From positions 1 through 64,000 of the forward strand of contig CAZEFW010000014.1 in the NCBI GenBank assembly GCA_964511535.1: a stretch of DNA of 64,000 nt, read 5' to 3'. Positions 50,030 to 59,196 of this stretch are shown in pieces. This stretch comes from CAZCFB01 sp964511535. GTDB lineage: Bacteria; Myxococcota_A; Polyangia; GCA-2747355; CAZCFB01. Below the pieces are notes generated by a model. The model saw only the letters and a list, made by a program, of their open reading frames with translations, made no database searches and was not told the origin of the DNA. The translations under genes were made by a program, and so were the position numbers. Position 1 is the stretch's first letter. The number at the start of each line of letters is the position of its first letter.

Positions 50030-51000
50030 GAGTCGTACCCCAGGCGGCGGCGCCCTTCCACCGAGCGGGTCCACTCGCGCTCCACATGGATGGTGAGCTT
50101 CAGGTGGACCTGGCAGCCGAGGATGGCGCCGATCTCCTGGCGCGCGCTGGCGCCGATCTGCTTGATCATCGATCCCTTGCGCCCGATCAGGATCCCCTTC
50201 TGGGAGTCGCGCTCGACATGGATGATCGCCTCGATGGCCACGTCGCCGGTGCGGGGGCGTTCGTCGAAGCGCACCACCTCCACCGCCGTGGCGTACGGCA
50301 CCTCCTGGTGGCAGCGGTGGAACACCTGCTCGCGGATCAGCTCGGCGGCGAGGAACCGCTCGGCGCGGTCGGTGAACAAGTCCTCGGGGTAGAGGCGCGG
50401 CCCCCGGGGCAGGCGGGCGACGACGCTGCTGAGCAGGTCTTCGACCCCCTCGCCGTGCAACGCCGAGATCGGCACGATGTCCGAAAACCCGCGCTCGGCC
50501 CAGCCCGCCATCAGCGGCAGCAGCAGGTGGCGCTCGGCCTTTGGGATGCGGTCGACCTTGTTGACCACCACCACCACCGGCGCGCCCGGCCGCAGGCGCT
50601 GCACCTGGTCCAACACGTAGCAGTCCTCCTCGGTGAGCGATAGGGGCTGCCCCTCGCCCGCGTTGGCCAGGCGGCGGCGGTCCACCTCGGTGAGCATCAG
50701 CACGCAGTCCACCCCGTCGAGGCCGTCGAGGGCCTCCTTGACCATGAACCGGTTCAGGTTGGCGCGGGAGCGATGGATGCCAGGGGTGTCGACGATGATC
50801 AGCTGATCATCGCCGCTGTTGTGGATGCCGAGGATGCGGTTGCGGGTGGTCTGTGGGCGATGGCTGACGATGGCCAGCTTCAGCCCGAGCACCTGGTTGA
50901 GCAGGGTCGACTTGCCCACGTTGGGCCGGCCCACCAGGGCGGCGAAGCCGGTCCTTCCTGTGGGCTCATCCGGGGTGTCGCTGTGGGGCTCGGGCGTCAT
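50026..51000 (-). CDS. era: GTPase Era
   Basis: A 324-residue protein. The G domain has VGRPNVGKSTLLN, DTPGIHR, NKVDRI and the SALHG motif. The C-terminal KH domain has IIHVERDSQKGILIGRKGSMIKQIG, which binds 16S rRNA 3' end. Era is an essential checkpoint of 30S assembly. Started at ATG 51000. The longer frame to 51552 is antisense to the small membrane protein and excluded. der follows with an overlap, so the two are co-translated. Confidence 0.96.
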   Translation of the reverse strand: MTPEPHSDTPDEPTGRTGFAALVGRPNVGKSTLLNQVLGLKLAIVSHRPQTTRNRILGIHNSGDDQLIIVDTPGIHRSRANLNRFMVKEALDGLDGVDCVLMLTEVDRRRLANAGEGQPLSLTEEDCYVLDQVQRLRPGAPVVVVVNKVDRIPKAERHLLLPLMAGWAERGFSDIVPISALHGEGVEDLLSSVVARLPRGPRLYPEDLFTDRAERFLAAELIREQVFHRCHQEVPYATAVEVVRFDERPRTGDVAIEAIIHVERDSQKGILIGRKGSMIKQIGASARQEIGAILGCQVHLKLTIHVEREWTRSVEGRRRLGYDS

Positions 51001-51055
51001 GAGCGCAATGTTATGATATATATGTTGGCAACTTACCAGTCTTTTGGAGCGGCGC

Positions 51056-51457
51056 GTGGCCTCCCTGAGCATCCTGATGGGCATCCTTGCCCTGATCCTC
51101 GCCATCATCCCCATCGGCCTGACGCAGATCGTCGGCGTCGCCGCCGGGCTCGTGGGCCTGATCCTGGCCGAACTGGCGCGGCGCCGGGCTGCCGAGGCTG
51201 GCGGGTCCCGGCGCCCGGCCATGGCGGGGCTGGTGCTCGGCTTCTCGGGTGCGGCTTTGAGCGCGATTTTCTTCGTGACCTTCATCAACATCATGGACCG
51301 TGTGGCTACCGAGGCTGAAGGGGCGAGCGCCAGGGTGAAGCAGGGCCTGGGCGAGGAGCTGACCCGGGAGTTCGGCCGGGCGCGCGGCTCCAGCCAGTTC
51401 CATGACGCCATGAAGCGGGTGCTCAAGCGGGCCGAGAAGAATAGCGCGGTGAAGTAG
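51056..51457 (+). CDS. DUF4190-like small membrane protein
   Basis: A 133-residue protein starting at GTG 51056, with GGAG 6 nt upstream. Two hydrophobic segments (LSILMGILALILAIIPIGLTQIVGVAAGLVGLILAEL and AGLVLGFSGAALSAIFFVTF) are arranged like DUF4190 proteins. The C-terminal 40 residues are helical and charged. It is divergent from era. Function unknown. Confidence 0.8.
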   Translation: MASLSILMGILALILAIIPIGLTQIVGVAAGLVGLILAELARRRAAEAGGSRRPAMAGLVLGFSGAALSAIFFVTFINIMDRVATEAEGASARVKQGLGEELTREFGRARGSSQFHDAMKRVLKRAEKNSAVK

Positions 51458-51507
51458 GCAGCAGCGGCCTGTGGCCGCCGAATGCCAGGATGCTGCGGAT
51501 GCTGAGA
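51458..51507 (+). repeat. 3'-end module: hairpin plus AATGCCAG-like repeat (copy D)
   Basis: Directly after the stop codon, GCGGCC-TGT-GGCCGC (51464-51478) forms a hairpin, followed by GAATGCCAGGATGCTG, a degenerate two-unit octamer repeat. Confidence 0.55.
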
Positions 51508-51560
51508 CGGTGTTGGCCATCTTTCTGTCGTTTGGGCATTAGCTGATATCATCCCGCTGC

Positions 51561-53042
51561 ATGCCCCCGTCCTCCAACAGACCCTTGCCGGGCCGGATCG
51601 GCCGCTATGAGATCGTCAGGCGGCTGGCAGTGGGCGGCATGGCCGAGGTGTTCCTCGGCCGCGCCAAGGGGGAGGGGGGCTACGAGAAGCTGGCCGCCAT
51701 CAAGCGGATCTTGCCCCACCTGGCAGAAGACGAGAGCTTCGTCGGGATGTTCATCGACGAGGCGCGCATCTCCGCTCGCCTGTCACACGGCAACATCGCC
51801 CAGATCTTCGAGTTCGGCCAGGCCGGCTCGAGCTACTTCATCGCCATCGAGTTCGTGCGCGGCGTGGACCTGCGCCAGATCCTCACCCACTTCCGCAAGC
51901 GGGAGAAGGTGCCCCCACCCGCCATGGTGGCGCGGATCATGAGCCGGGTGTGCGCGGCCCTGGATTACGCCCATGACATGTGCGACGAGAAGGGCCGCCA
52001 CCTGGAGATCATCCACCGCGATGCGAGCCCCTCCAACGTGCTCGTCTCCTTCGAGGGGGAGGTCAAGCTCATCGACTTCGGCATCGCCAAGGCGGTGCAC
52101 CGCGGGCAGGAGACCGCGGTGGGGACCCTCAAGGGGAAGTGCTCGTACATGTCGCCGGAGCAGGTGACCTCCCGGCCCATGGATCGCCGCAGCGACATCT
52201 TCGCCGCCGGCACGGTGCTGTTCGAGCTGCTCACGGGAGAGCACCCCTTCCGCGCCACCGACGAGCTGATCACCCTGGACCGAATCCGCCAGGCCGATCC
52301 GATCCCGCCGTCGAAGCTGGTGCCGTCGGTGCCGCCCGAGCTGGAGGCCATCTGCCTGCGCGCCCTCAGCCTGGACCCTGACCAGCGCTTCTCCACCGCC
52401 GGCCGAATGGAGCAAGAGCTGGACCGCTTCCGCCGGAACAACCCCCTGACCAGGCGCAAGATGGCCACCTGGGTCCGGCGCGCGTTCGCCTCGCTGGTGG
52501 AAGCGCCGCTGATCCCGCCCAAGCGCGGCAAGGGCGAGCTGGGGCGCCGGCTCAAGAGCACGATGCCGTCAGGCTCCGGCATGCTCGACGACGACACCGA
52601 GGACATGGTCACCATCGCGCGCCCCGAGCCCACGCCGCCTGCGCTGGTCGGCGTGGACCAGGCCCCTGACCCGGAGGCCATCCAGGATCTGCACACGGCG
52701 CTCAAGATCGGGGTCGACGCCACCGAGGACGCCATCGCCAACGCCATCCGCCGCGGGCCGCAGGTCAAGGACCCGTTCGGTCCTCCCGACCAGGGCGAGC
52801 CGTTGGCCGACGCGCGCCGCAAGAAGCCCGGCCCGGGCAAGGGCCGCGAGGGCGACAAGGCGCGCCGCCCGTTCGCCATGGCCGTGGCCCTGTCGGTCAT
52901 CCTGGCCCTGGGCACCATCGCCGCGGTGGGCTACAAGGTGTACCAGGGGGTGCAGCGCGGCCCGATCTGGCTCTCCGCGCCAGACGCCGCAGCCGGCGCG
53001 AGCGCCGGGACGCCTCCACCCGACGCGGGGGTCGATCATTAA
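51561..53042 (+). CDS. Hanks-type Ser/Thr protein kinase with C-terminal membrane helix
   Basis: A 493-residue protein. The kinase domain (about 15-285) is complete: GGMAEVF (25-31), AAIKRIL with Lys48, Glu at 67, HRD at 152-154 (IIHRDASPSN), DFG at 172-174, and APEQ-type MSPEQ. A disordered Pro/Gly linker (about 330-440) leads to one membrane helix (about 438-462, FAMAVALSVILALGTIAAVGY), and a short external tail. Its catalytic loop is HRD, unlike the HMD kinase at 1455, and all catalytic residues are present. It lies upstream of miaA with a 1-4 nt junction. Confidence 0.95.
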   Translation: MPPSSNRPLPGRIGRYEIVRRLAVGGMAEVFLGRAKGEGGYEKLAAIKRILPHLAEDESFVGMFIDEARISARLSHGNIAQIFEFGQAGSSYFIAIEFVRGVDLRQILTHFRKREKVPPPAMVARIMSRVCAALDYAHDMCDEKGRHLEIIHRDASPSNVLVSFEGEVKLIDFGIAKAVHRGQETAVGTLKGKCSYMSPEQVTSRPMDRRSDIFAAGTVLFELLTGEHPFRATDELITLDRIRQADPIPPSKLVPSVPPELEAICLRALSLDPDQRFSTAGRMEQELDRFRRNNPLTRRKMATWVRRAFASLVEAPLIPPKRGKGELGRRLKSTMPSGSGMLDDDTEDMVTIARPEPTPPALVGVDQAPDPEAIQDLHTALKIGVDATEDAIANAIRRGPQVKDPFGPPDQGEPLADARRKKPGPGKGREGDKARRPFAMAVALSVILALGTIAAVGYKVYQGVQRGPIWLSAPDAAAGASAGTPPPDAGVDH

Positions 53043-53055
53043 GCCGCCCCTGGTT

Positions 53056-53958
53056 GTGGTGGTGGGGCCCACGGCGGCCGGCAAGTCCGACCTCGCCGTG
53101 GAGCTTGCCCTGGCCCTGGACGCCGAGGTGGTGAGCGCCGACTCGGTGCAGGTGTACCGCGGCTTCGACATCGGCACCGGCAAGCTCACGAGCCAGGAGA
53201 TGCGGGGGGTGCCGCACCACCTGATGGACATCCTGGATCCACAGGAGCCGTTCTCCGCCGCGGCCTTCGTGGAGGCGGCGGACCGGGCGATCCTCGAGAT
53301 CCAGCAGCGCGCGCGGCCGGCGGTGGTGGCCGGCGGCACCGGGCTGTACGTCCGGGCCCTGACCCGGGGCCTGTTCGAGGCGCCCGCCCCATCGGAGGCC
53401 ATCCGGGACCGTCACCGACAGGAGGCCGCACGGGACGGCGTCCCGGCGCTGCACGCGCGGCTGGCCGATGTGGATCCTGCGTCGGCCTCGCGGATCCACG
53501 AGAACGACCTGGTGCGCATCTCCCGCGGCCTGGAGGTGCACGAGCTGACCGGGCGACCCATCAGCGAGCTGCAGCAGGCGCACCGGTTCGCGGAGCCGCG
53601 CTACCCGGCGATGCTGCTCTGCCTGTCGCCGCCGAGGGAGGTGCTCTGGCCGCGCATCGAGCGCCGGGTGCAGGCCATGATGGACCTCGGCTGGCTGGAC
53701 GAGGTGCGGCGCCTGGCCGACGCCGGGCACGGCCACAGCAAGCCCATGGGGTCCCTCGGCTACCGGCAGCTGATGCAGCACCTGCGCGGCGAGCTTGACT
53801 TGCCGGAGGCGGTGCGGCAGACCGTGCGGGACACGCGCCGATTCGCCCGGCGCCAGATCGCCTGGTTCCGCCAGGAGCAGGACGTGGTATGGATGGAGCG
53901 GCGGGACGCGTGCAGGGTTGACGACGTCCGCCGCTGGATCGACCAACAGAGAGGGTAG
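53056..53958 (+). CDS. miaA: tRNA dimethylallyltransferase MiaA
   Basis: A 300-residue protein when started at GTG 53056. The P-loop GPTAAGKSDLAVELA, SADSVQVYRGFDIGTGK, GVPHHLMDILDP, VVAGGTGLYVRAL and LGYRQLMQHL with the C-terminal RRFARRQIAWFR are all present. It attaches dimethylallyl to A37 of UNN-reading tRNAs, giving the substrate of MiaB. The usual first strand is missing at 53056; an ATT codon at 53038 would add IKPPLVVV and start inside the kinase stop. This makes a rare ATT start plausible. Confidence 0.95.
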   Translation: MVVGPTAAGKSDLAVELALALDAEVVSADSVQVYRGFDIGTGKLTSQEMRGVPHHLMDILDPQEPFSAAAFVEAADRAILEIQQRARPAVVAGGTGLYVRALTRGLFEAPAPSEAIRDRHRQEAARDGVPALHARLADVDPASASRIHENDLVRISRGLEVHELTGRPISELQQAHRFAEPRYPAMLLCLSPPREVLWPRIERRVQAMMDLGWLDEVRRLADAGHGHSKPMGSLGYRQLMQHLRGELDLPEAVRQTVRDTRRFARRQIAWFRQEQDVVWMERRDACRVDDVRRWIDQQRG

Positions 53959-53963
53959 CCAAG

Positions 53964-54914
53964 GTGCAGCACGTGCTTGATTTCGAGCGTCCTTTGCTGG
54001 AGCTCGAGCGCAAGATCGAGGAGCTCCGCCAGCTCCAGCGGGGCAACATGGATTTTTCGGCGGAGATTAGCCTGCTGGAGGCCAAGGCGGTGCGCCTGCT
54101 GGACGAGATCTTCGCTGATCTCGATCCGTGGCAGGTGGTCCAGCTCAGCCGCCACCCCGAGCGGCCGACCACCCTGGAATACATCCGGGAGATCTTCGAC
54201 GAGTTCGTGGAGCTCCACGGCGACCGGCTGTACTCCGACGATCAGGCCATCATCGGCGGGCTGGCGCGGCTGGACGGCCGGGCCCTGATGTTGCTGGGCC
54301 ACCAGAAGGGGCGGAGCACCAAGGAGAACATGCGCCGCAACTTCGGCATGGCCCGCCCCGAGGGGTACCGCAAGGCCCAGCGCCTGATGAAGCTCGCCGC
54401 GCGCAGCGACCTGCCGGTGGTGACCTTCATCGACACGCCAGGCGCCTACCCCGGCCTCGGCGCGGAGCAGCGCGGCCAGGCCGAGGCCATCGCCACCTCG
54501 CTGGAGATCATGGCCACCTTGCCGATCCCGATGATCGGCGTGGTCATCGGCGAGGGCGGCTCGGGCGGCGCCCTGGCCCTCGGGGTGACCAACCGCATCC
54601 TGATGCTCGAATACTCGACCTACTCGGTGATCACCCCCGAGGGGTGCGCCTCCATCCTCTGGCGCGACGCCGCCAAGGCGCCGCGGGCCGCCGAGGCCAT
54701 GCGCATGGCGGCCCGTGAGGTGCACCGCATGGGCGTGGCCGACGAGGTGGTCACAGAGCCCAAGGGCGGCGCCCACCGTAACCCGGCCGAGGCGGCCGCG
54801 CGCCTGGCCGAGAGCCTGCGCCGCCACCTCGACGAGCTGTCTGCCCTCGGCCCGGACGAGCTGCTGGAGCAGCGCTACCAGAAGTTCCGGGTCATGGGGG
54901 AGTACAGGGAGTAA
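53964..54914 (+). CDS. accA: Acetyl-CoA carboxylase carboxyltransferase subunit alpha
   Basis: A 316-residue AccA from GTG 53964. It has the coiled N-terminus LDFERPLLELERKIEELRQL, the crotonase-like core IIGGLARLDGRALMLLGHQKG, NFGMARPEGYRKAQRLMKLA, FIDTPGAYPGLGAEQRGQ, and the GEGGSGGALALGVTN oxyanion loop. It pairs with AccD to transfer CO2 to acetyl-CoA, the first step of fatty-acid synthesis. AccD is not in the window. It lies 5 nt after miaA. Confidence 0.97.
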   Translation: MQHVLDFERPLLELERKIEELRQLQRGNMDFSAEISLLEAKAVRLLDEIFADLDPWQVVQLSRHPERPTTLEYIREIFDEFVELHGDRLYSDDQAIIGGLARLDGRALMLLGHQKGRSTKENMRRNFGMARPEGYRKAQRLMKLAARSDLPVVTFIDTPGAYPGLGAEQRGQAEAIATSLEIMATLPIPMIGVVIGEGGSGGALALGVTNRILMLEYSTYSVITPEGCASILWRDAAKAPRAAEAMRMAAREVHRMGVADEVVTEPKGGAHRNPAEAAARLAESLRRHLDELSALGPDELLEQRYQKFRVMGEYRE

Positions 54915-54926
54915 CAGGGGTCCACC

Positions 54927-57119
54927 GTGGACGGCGAGATGCTCGGACCCCTGGCGCTGGCAATCATCGCGGCCAGCGTCCTGATCTCCGGGTTGCTGGT
55001 GCTGCGGCGCCGCGGCCGGCAGGCTCTCGGCTTCGCCGCCCTGCTGGCCGTCAACCTCGGGCTCGCGGGCTACGCCCTGGGGGTCCCCGACGCCCACCCG
55101 GCCTTCTTCTTCGCGGCCGTGGCCGCCTTCACCGTCCTGGTGCTGGTGCCCGGCGGCATCGGCGTGATGACCCGGCGGGCGCTGCGCCAGGGGCGGCTCG
55201 ACAGGGCCATCTCGCTGGTGCGCCTGCGGCAGATGTTCCAGCCCGGCGCGGGCCTGGGCCGGGACCTGGAGATCCTGCGCGGGCTGGCCCTGGTCCACGA
55301 GGGGCGCATGGACGACGCCATCGACATGCGCCGCGCGCAGCTGGAGGAGGATCTCGAGCCGGCTCTGCGCGTCACGGTTCTGGAGCAGCTGCTCACCTTC
55401 CTGCTCTACCGGCGGGCCTGGTCCGAGGCGGCCGACCTGTTCACCCGGGAAGGCGGCGAGGGGCTGGCCACGGTGTCGGCGTCGGCCGCGGCGGCGGCGG
55501 CGCGCGCGCTGCTGGAGCTGGACCGCTTCGACGAGGCGGCGCGGGTGCAGGGCATCCTGGAGCATGGCAAGGCGGGGCGCAGCGTGTCGGACGCCCTGGT
55601 GCTGAACCAGACCCGGCTGGTCTTCCTGGCGCACATGGGCAAGGAGGAGCAGCTGGCGCCGCTGGTGCAGGAGGGGAGCGGGTTTTTGCCTGGCCTCACC
55701 CCCGGCCACCGGGACCTGTGGCGCGCGGTGGCCATGGCCCGGGCGGGCCGAGAGGCAGAGTCCCGGGAGCTGCTGCTGTCGCTGGTGGGCGCCGAGGACA
55801 ACCAGCTGTCCGAGGCCGCGACCCACCGGCTGGACCAGCCCGTGACGCCGCTGCCGTCGCACCTGCCCGACCCGGAGATGGAGGCCCTGTGCGGCCACGC
55901 CGCCGCAGCCGCGGGGACCTACCGCGGCATGCCGCGCTTTCGCGGGCGCGTGTGGCAGCTCGCCCCCGTGACAACGGCCCTGATGGCCATCATCGTGCTG
56001 GTGCACCTGGGCATCGAGCTGGTGGGCAACAGCCAGGACGGCTGGACCCTGACCCGATTCGGCGCCAACCTCGCCCTGGCCACCCGGGGGGCCGAGCCGT
56101 GGCGGCTGGTGACCAGCATGTTCCTGCACGCCGGGTGGCTCCACCTGGCGGTGAACCTGTACACCCTGTTCGTGCTGGGCCGCTTCGTGGAGCAGCTGTT
56201 CGGCTCCAGGCGGTTCTGGGTGCTCTACCTCGTGGCCGGCGTGATCGGGTCAGCCGCCAGCGCATACCTCGGCGGGGACCAGCGCCTGTCGGTGGGGGCG
56301 TCGGGGGCCATCTTCGGCCTGCTGGGCGGGGCGCTGGTTGGGATGCTGCGCCTGCGGGGCCATGTGCCCGAGGCGTGGCGGCGTCAGGTGACCTACAACC
56401 TGCTCATCGTCATCGCGCTGAACGTCTACATCGGCTACACCGTGCCGCGGGTTGATAACTCGGCGCACATGGGCGGCCTGGTGGGAGGCGTGCTCATGGG
56501 GTTGATGCTGATCCGCGCCCGGGCGGGGCAGGGCAGAGGCTGGGCCGGGCTCACCCCCGCCGCCCTGACCCTGGCCGCCGTGACGCTGCTGTGCGGCGCC
56601 ATGGCAGCGCACAGCTCCTCCGGGGCGTTGCTGAAGTCGCTGCCGCAGAAGCAACACAACCGCGGCGGGCTGGGCGTGACCGTGCCGGGCCACTGGTTCT
56701 CCCTCGAGGAGGACGCGCTGCTGCTGCAGGATCCGTTGCTGGAGATCTCGCCCACCCTGCAGTTCGAGGTGGTGGGCTTGCCCGAGGATCAGGATCTCGG
56801 GCTGCTCGCGGCCGACCGGACGCGGAGCTTCGCCAACCGCCTGGGGGAGCTGAAGGAGGTGCAGGGGGTGAAGGCCGTGGGGCCGCCGTGGCGGGTGGGG
56901 CCAGCGCTGCATCGCAGCGAGCTGCGGGTGCGCGCCCTGGACCGGGTGTTCCGCCAGGTGCACCTCTTCCGGCGCCAGGGAGGCCTGGCGGTCATCGCGT
57001 TGGTGCGCCTGCCCGATAACCGCGTTAAGGACTACGAAGAGGTGCTTGCTGAGATCGCGCGCAGCATGGTGTACCGGATCGGGGGTACAATGGGGGCGGC
57101 ATCGCAGCCTGAACCATAG
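54927..57119 (+). CDS. Rhomboid-family intramembrane protease with TPR-like domain
   Basis: A 730-residue protein. N-terminal membrane segments (about 5-24 and 31-75) are followed by a soluble helical domain (about 85-300) with TPR-like pairs. The rhomboid core (about 335-525) has six helices: LVTSMFLHAGWLHLAVNLYTL, FWVLYLVAGVIGSAASA, the catalytic Ser in VGASGAIFG, and the catalytic His in NSAHMGGLVGG. A periplasmic or cytosolic tail (about 555-730) is mixed alpha/beta. Rhomboids cut membrane proteins within the bilayer. The double-domain layout with TPR-like helices is uncommon. GTG start 12 nt after accA. Confidence 0.93.
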   Translation: MDGEMLGPLALAIIAASVLISGLLVLRRRGRQALGFAALLAVNLGLAGYALGVPDAHPAFFFAAVAAFTVLVLVPGGIGVMTRRALRQGRLDRAISLVRLRQMFQPGAGLGRDLEILRGLALVHEGRMDDAIDMRRAQLEEDLEPALRVTVLEQLLTFLLYRRAWSEAADLFTREGGEGLATVSASAAAAAARALLELDRFDEAARVQGILEHGKAGRSVSDALVLNQTRLVFLAHMGKEEQLAPLVQEGSGFLPGLTPGHRDLWRAVAMARAGREAESRELLLSLVGAEDNQLSEAATHRLDQPVTPLPSHLPDPEMEALCGHAAAAAGTYRGMPRFRGRVWQLAPVTTALMAIIVLVHLGIELVGNSQDGWTLTRFGANLALATRGAEPWRLVTSMFLHAGWLHLAVNLYTLFVLGRFVEQLFGSRRFWVLYLVAGVIGSAASAYLGGDQRLSVGASGAIFGLLGGALVGMLRLRGHVPEAWRRQVTYNLLIVIALNVYIGYTVPRVDNSAHMGGLVGGVLMGLMLIRARAGQGRGWAGLTPAALTLAAVTLLCGAMAAHSSSGALLKSLPQKQHNRGGLGVTVPGHWFSLEEDALLLQDPLLEISPTLQFEVVGLPEDQDLGLLAADRTRSFANRLGELKEVQGVKAVGPPWRVGPALHRSELRVRALDRVFRQVHLFRRQGGLAVIALVRLPDNRVKDYEEVLAEIARSMVYRIGGTMGAASQPEP

Positions 57120-57162
57120 AAAACGCGCCCCCTGGCGCCGCGACACCCAGCGAGGTAATCCC

Positions 57163-59196
57163 ATGAACAGACCTGCTGTACGACCCCGTGCTCTCGCTCC
57201 CCTGGGCCTGCTCGCCGTGCTGGCGCTGACCCTGTCCTGCTCGGATGACGACTTCTTCAGCGGCGCCGACAAGGGGGCCTACACCGACCTGGCCGGGGAC
57301 GCCGCCGGGACGGCCGACATGAACAACGGGCTGCCCGACGGCTACGGGCCGCTCTACTCGTGCAAGAACCCGGGCAAGGCGTGCAACGCCCACGACAACT
57401 GCGCCATCAACCCGATCTGCGGGCCGGACAACAAGTGCTACCCCGAGTCGGTGATGAACTGCAACGACCAGCTCGCCTGTACCACGGACACCTGCGCCGG
57501 GCTTGGGGTGTGCAACAACGTACCGAAGAAGGGCACCTGCAAGCTCGCCGTGCGCGTACCCAAGGGGGCGACCTGCGCCAAGGTCACCGGCGACGCCGGG
57601 GTGAAGCTGGACGCCGGGGCCGTGGCTGACGGCGGCACGGCGCCGGCCAAGGAGACCATCTTCTGCTGCTTCAAGGAGGGGGACCGCAACCCGGCTGATG
57701 CATGCCAGAAGTGCAGTCCGCCGTCGGCGGGCGATGCGGGGGGCGGGGGCACCAGCGCCACCAAGTGGGCTCCGGCCAACGGCGGCTACTGCGATGACGG
57801 CAACCTGTGCACCAAGAATGACTACTGCCAGAACGGCACCTGCAAGGGCACCAGCTACGCCAGCCAGTGCGCCGACGGCATCAGCTGCACCGAGGACAAG
57901 TGCGACGGCAAGGGCGGCTGTCTCGGCAACACCCTCAAGAAGGGCTTCTGCCTGATCAACAAGGTTTGCTACAAGGACGGCGCGCCCCACCCCAGCGGCT
58001 CCTGCCTGGCCTGCGTATCCGCCACGAACCCGGCCGACTGGACGCCGGTGACCAACACCTGCTCCATCGGCGGCAAGTGCTACGTCAAGGGCGCCAAGAA
58101 CCCGGGCGGCTGCGCCGAGTGCGACCCGGCCGCCAGCACCAGCAAGTGGACGGTCAAGGGCACCACCCACTGCCTGATCAACAACAGCTGCGTGGCCTCC
58201 GGGAGCAAGGACACCACCGGCTGCTCGTCGTGCCAGCCGGCCAAGGACAAGTACGCCTACAGCGCCCTGTCAGGCCTCTGCCTCATCGACGGCAAGTGCC
58301 ACTCCAAGGGTGACAAGCACACCCTCGGCTGCGCGGAGTGCGACCCGGTCACGAGCAGCTCCAAGTGGACCGTGAAGGGGACCACCCACTGCTTCATCGA
58401 CAAGAAGTGCTACACCTCCGGCACCGCTGATCCCACCGGGTGCTCCTCCTGCGCTCCGGCCACGAGCAAGTACGCCTGGACCCCCAAGGCGGGGCAGTGC
58501 CAGATCGACAAGAAGTGCTACGCCAACGGCGCCAAGCACAGCAGCGGGTGCGGGGAGTGCAAGGCCGCCACGAGCCCCACCAAGTGGACCGTGACCAAGG
58601 CCAACTCCTGCCTGATCAACGACAAGTGCTACAACGCCGGCGACAAGCTGGGCTGCTTCAAGTGTGACCCGCAGACCTCCAAGACCGACTGGACCCAGAT
58701 CACCGGCTGCGTGTCCATGAGCATGGACGTGGGCAAACATAGCAGCATCTACTCCTCGAGCCATACCCGCGGGTTCTGGTTCAAGGCGCCGGTGAGCTTC
58801 ACCATCATCGAGGTGCGCTGTCCGACGGAGACGGGGCAGACCCTGCTGCAGAACGTCCAGATCGTGAAGTTCGCCTCCCAGCCGCCCGAGTACTCCGGGT
58901 CCACCACCAGCCACACCACGCTGCTGTACAAGAAGGGGGCGCCGGCCAGCGGCTGGATCTCGGCCAACATCAAGATCAACAAGGGCGACTTCATCGGCAT
59001 CCTCGGCGCCCGGGGCACCTCGACCCTGAAGAACTCCTACCGCGCGTCCGGCGCGTACACCACCAAGATCAGCAACCAGTCAGTGACCCTGACCCGGCTG
59101 GTGTATCAGGCGAGCATCTACACCGCCCAGGCTGGCAAGCTGTCGTCGGAGAAGAGCGGACCCATCGCGAGGGTCGAGGTGAAGTACAAGCCGTAA
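57163..59196 (+). CDS. Cys-repeat surface lipoprotein
   Basis: A 677-residue lipoprotein with lipobox LSC (about 23-25). From about residue 60 it contains EGF-like Cys clusters (CKNPGKACNAHDNCAINPICGPDNKCYP) and then at least seven tandem units of about 36-38 residues with the pattern C-x-I-(x)2-KCY-x2-G-x5-GC-x2-C-x-P-x3-S-KWT. Each unit has five Cys. The last about 150 residues are Cys-free and end with IYTAQAGKLSSEKSGPIARVEVKYKP, resembling a beta-sandwich. Such proteins are common as outer-surface or adhesion factors in myxobacteria-like organisms. GAGGTAA precedes the ATG. The substrate or binding partner is unknown. Confidence 0.88.
   Translation: MNRPAVRPRALAPLGLLAVLALTLSCSDDDFFSGADKGAYTDLAGDAAGTADMNNGLPDGYGPLYSCKNPGKACNAHDNCAINPICGPDNKCYPESVMNCNDQLACTTDTCAGLGVCNNVPKKGTCKLAVRVPKGATCAKVTGDAGVKLDAGAVADGGTAPAKETIFCCFKEGDRNPADACQKCSPPSAGDAGGGGTSATKWAPANGGYCDDGNLCTKNDYCQNGTCKGTSYASQCADGISCTEDKCDGKGGCLGNTLKKGFCLINKVCYKDGAPHPSGSCLACVSATNPADWTPVTNTCSIGGKCYVKGAKNPGGCAECDPAASTSKWTVKGTTHCLINNSCVASGSKDTTGCSSCQPAKDKYAYSALSGLCLIDGKCHSKGDKHTLGCAECDPVTSSSKWTVKGTTHCFIDKKCYTSGTADPTGCSSCAPATSKYAWTPKAGQCQIDKKCYANGAKHSSGCGECKAATSPTKWTVTKANSCLINDKCYNAGDKLGCFKCDPQTSKTDWTQITGCVSMSMDVGKHSSIYSSSHTRGFWFKAPVSFTIIEVRCPTETGQTLLQNVQIVKFASQPPEYSGSTTSHTTLLYKKGAPASGWISANIKINKGDFIGILGARGTSTLKNSYRASGAYTTKISNQSVTLTRLVYQASIYTAQAGKLSSEKSGPIARVEVKYKP

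Noticed and set aside
53760..56144. 794-residue minus-strand frame
   Set aside because: It is antisense to miaA, accA and the rhomboid gene, all of which carry clear family motifs. Codon bias of the GC-rich genome generates such frames.
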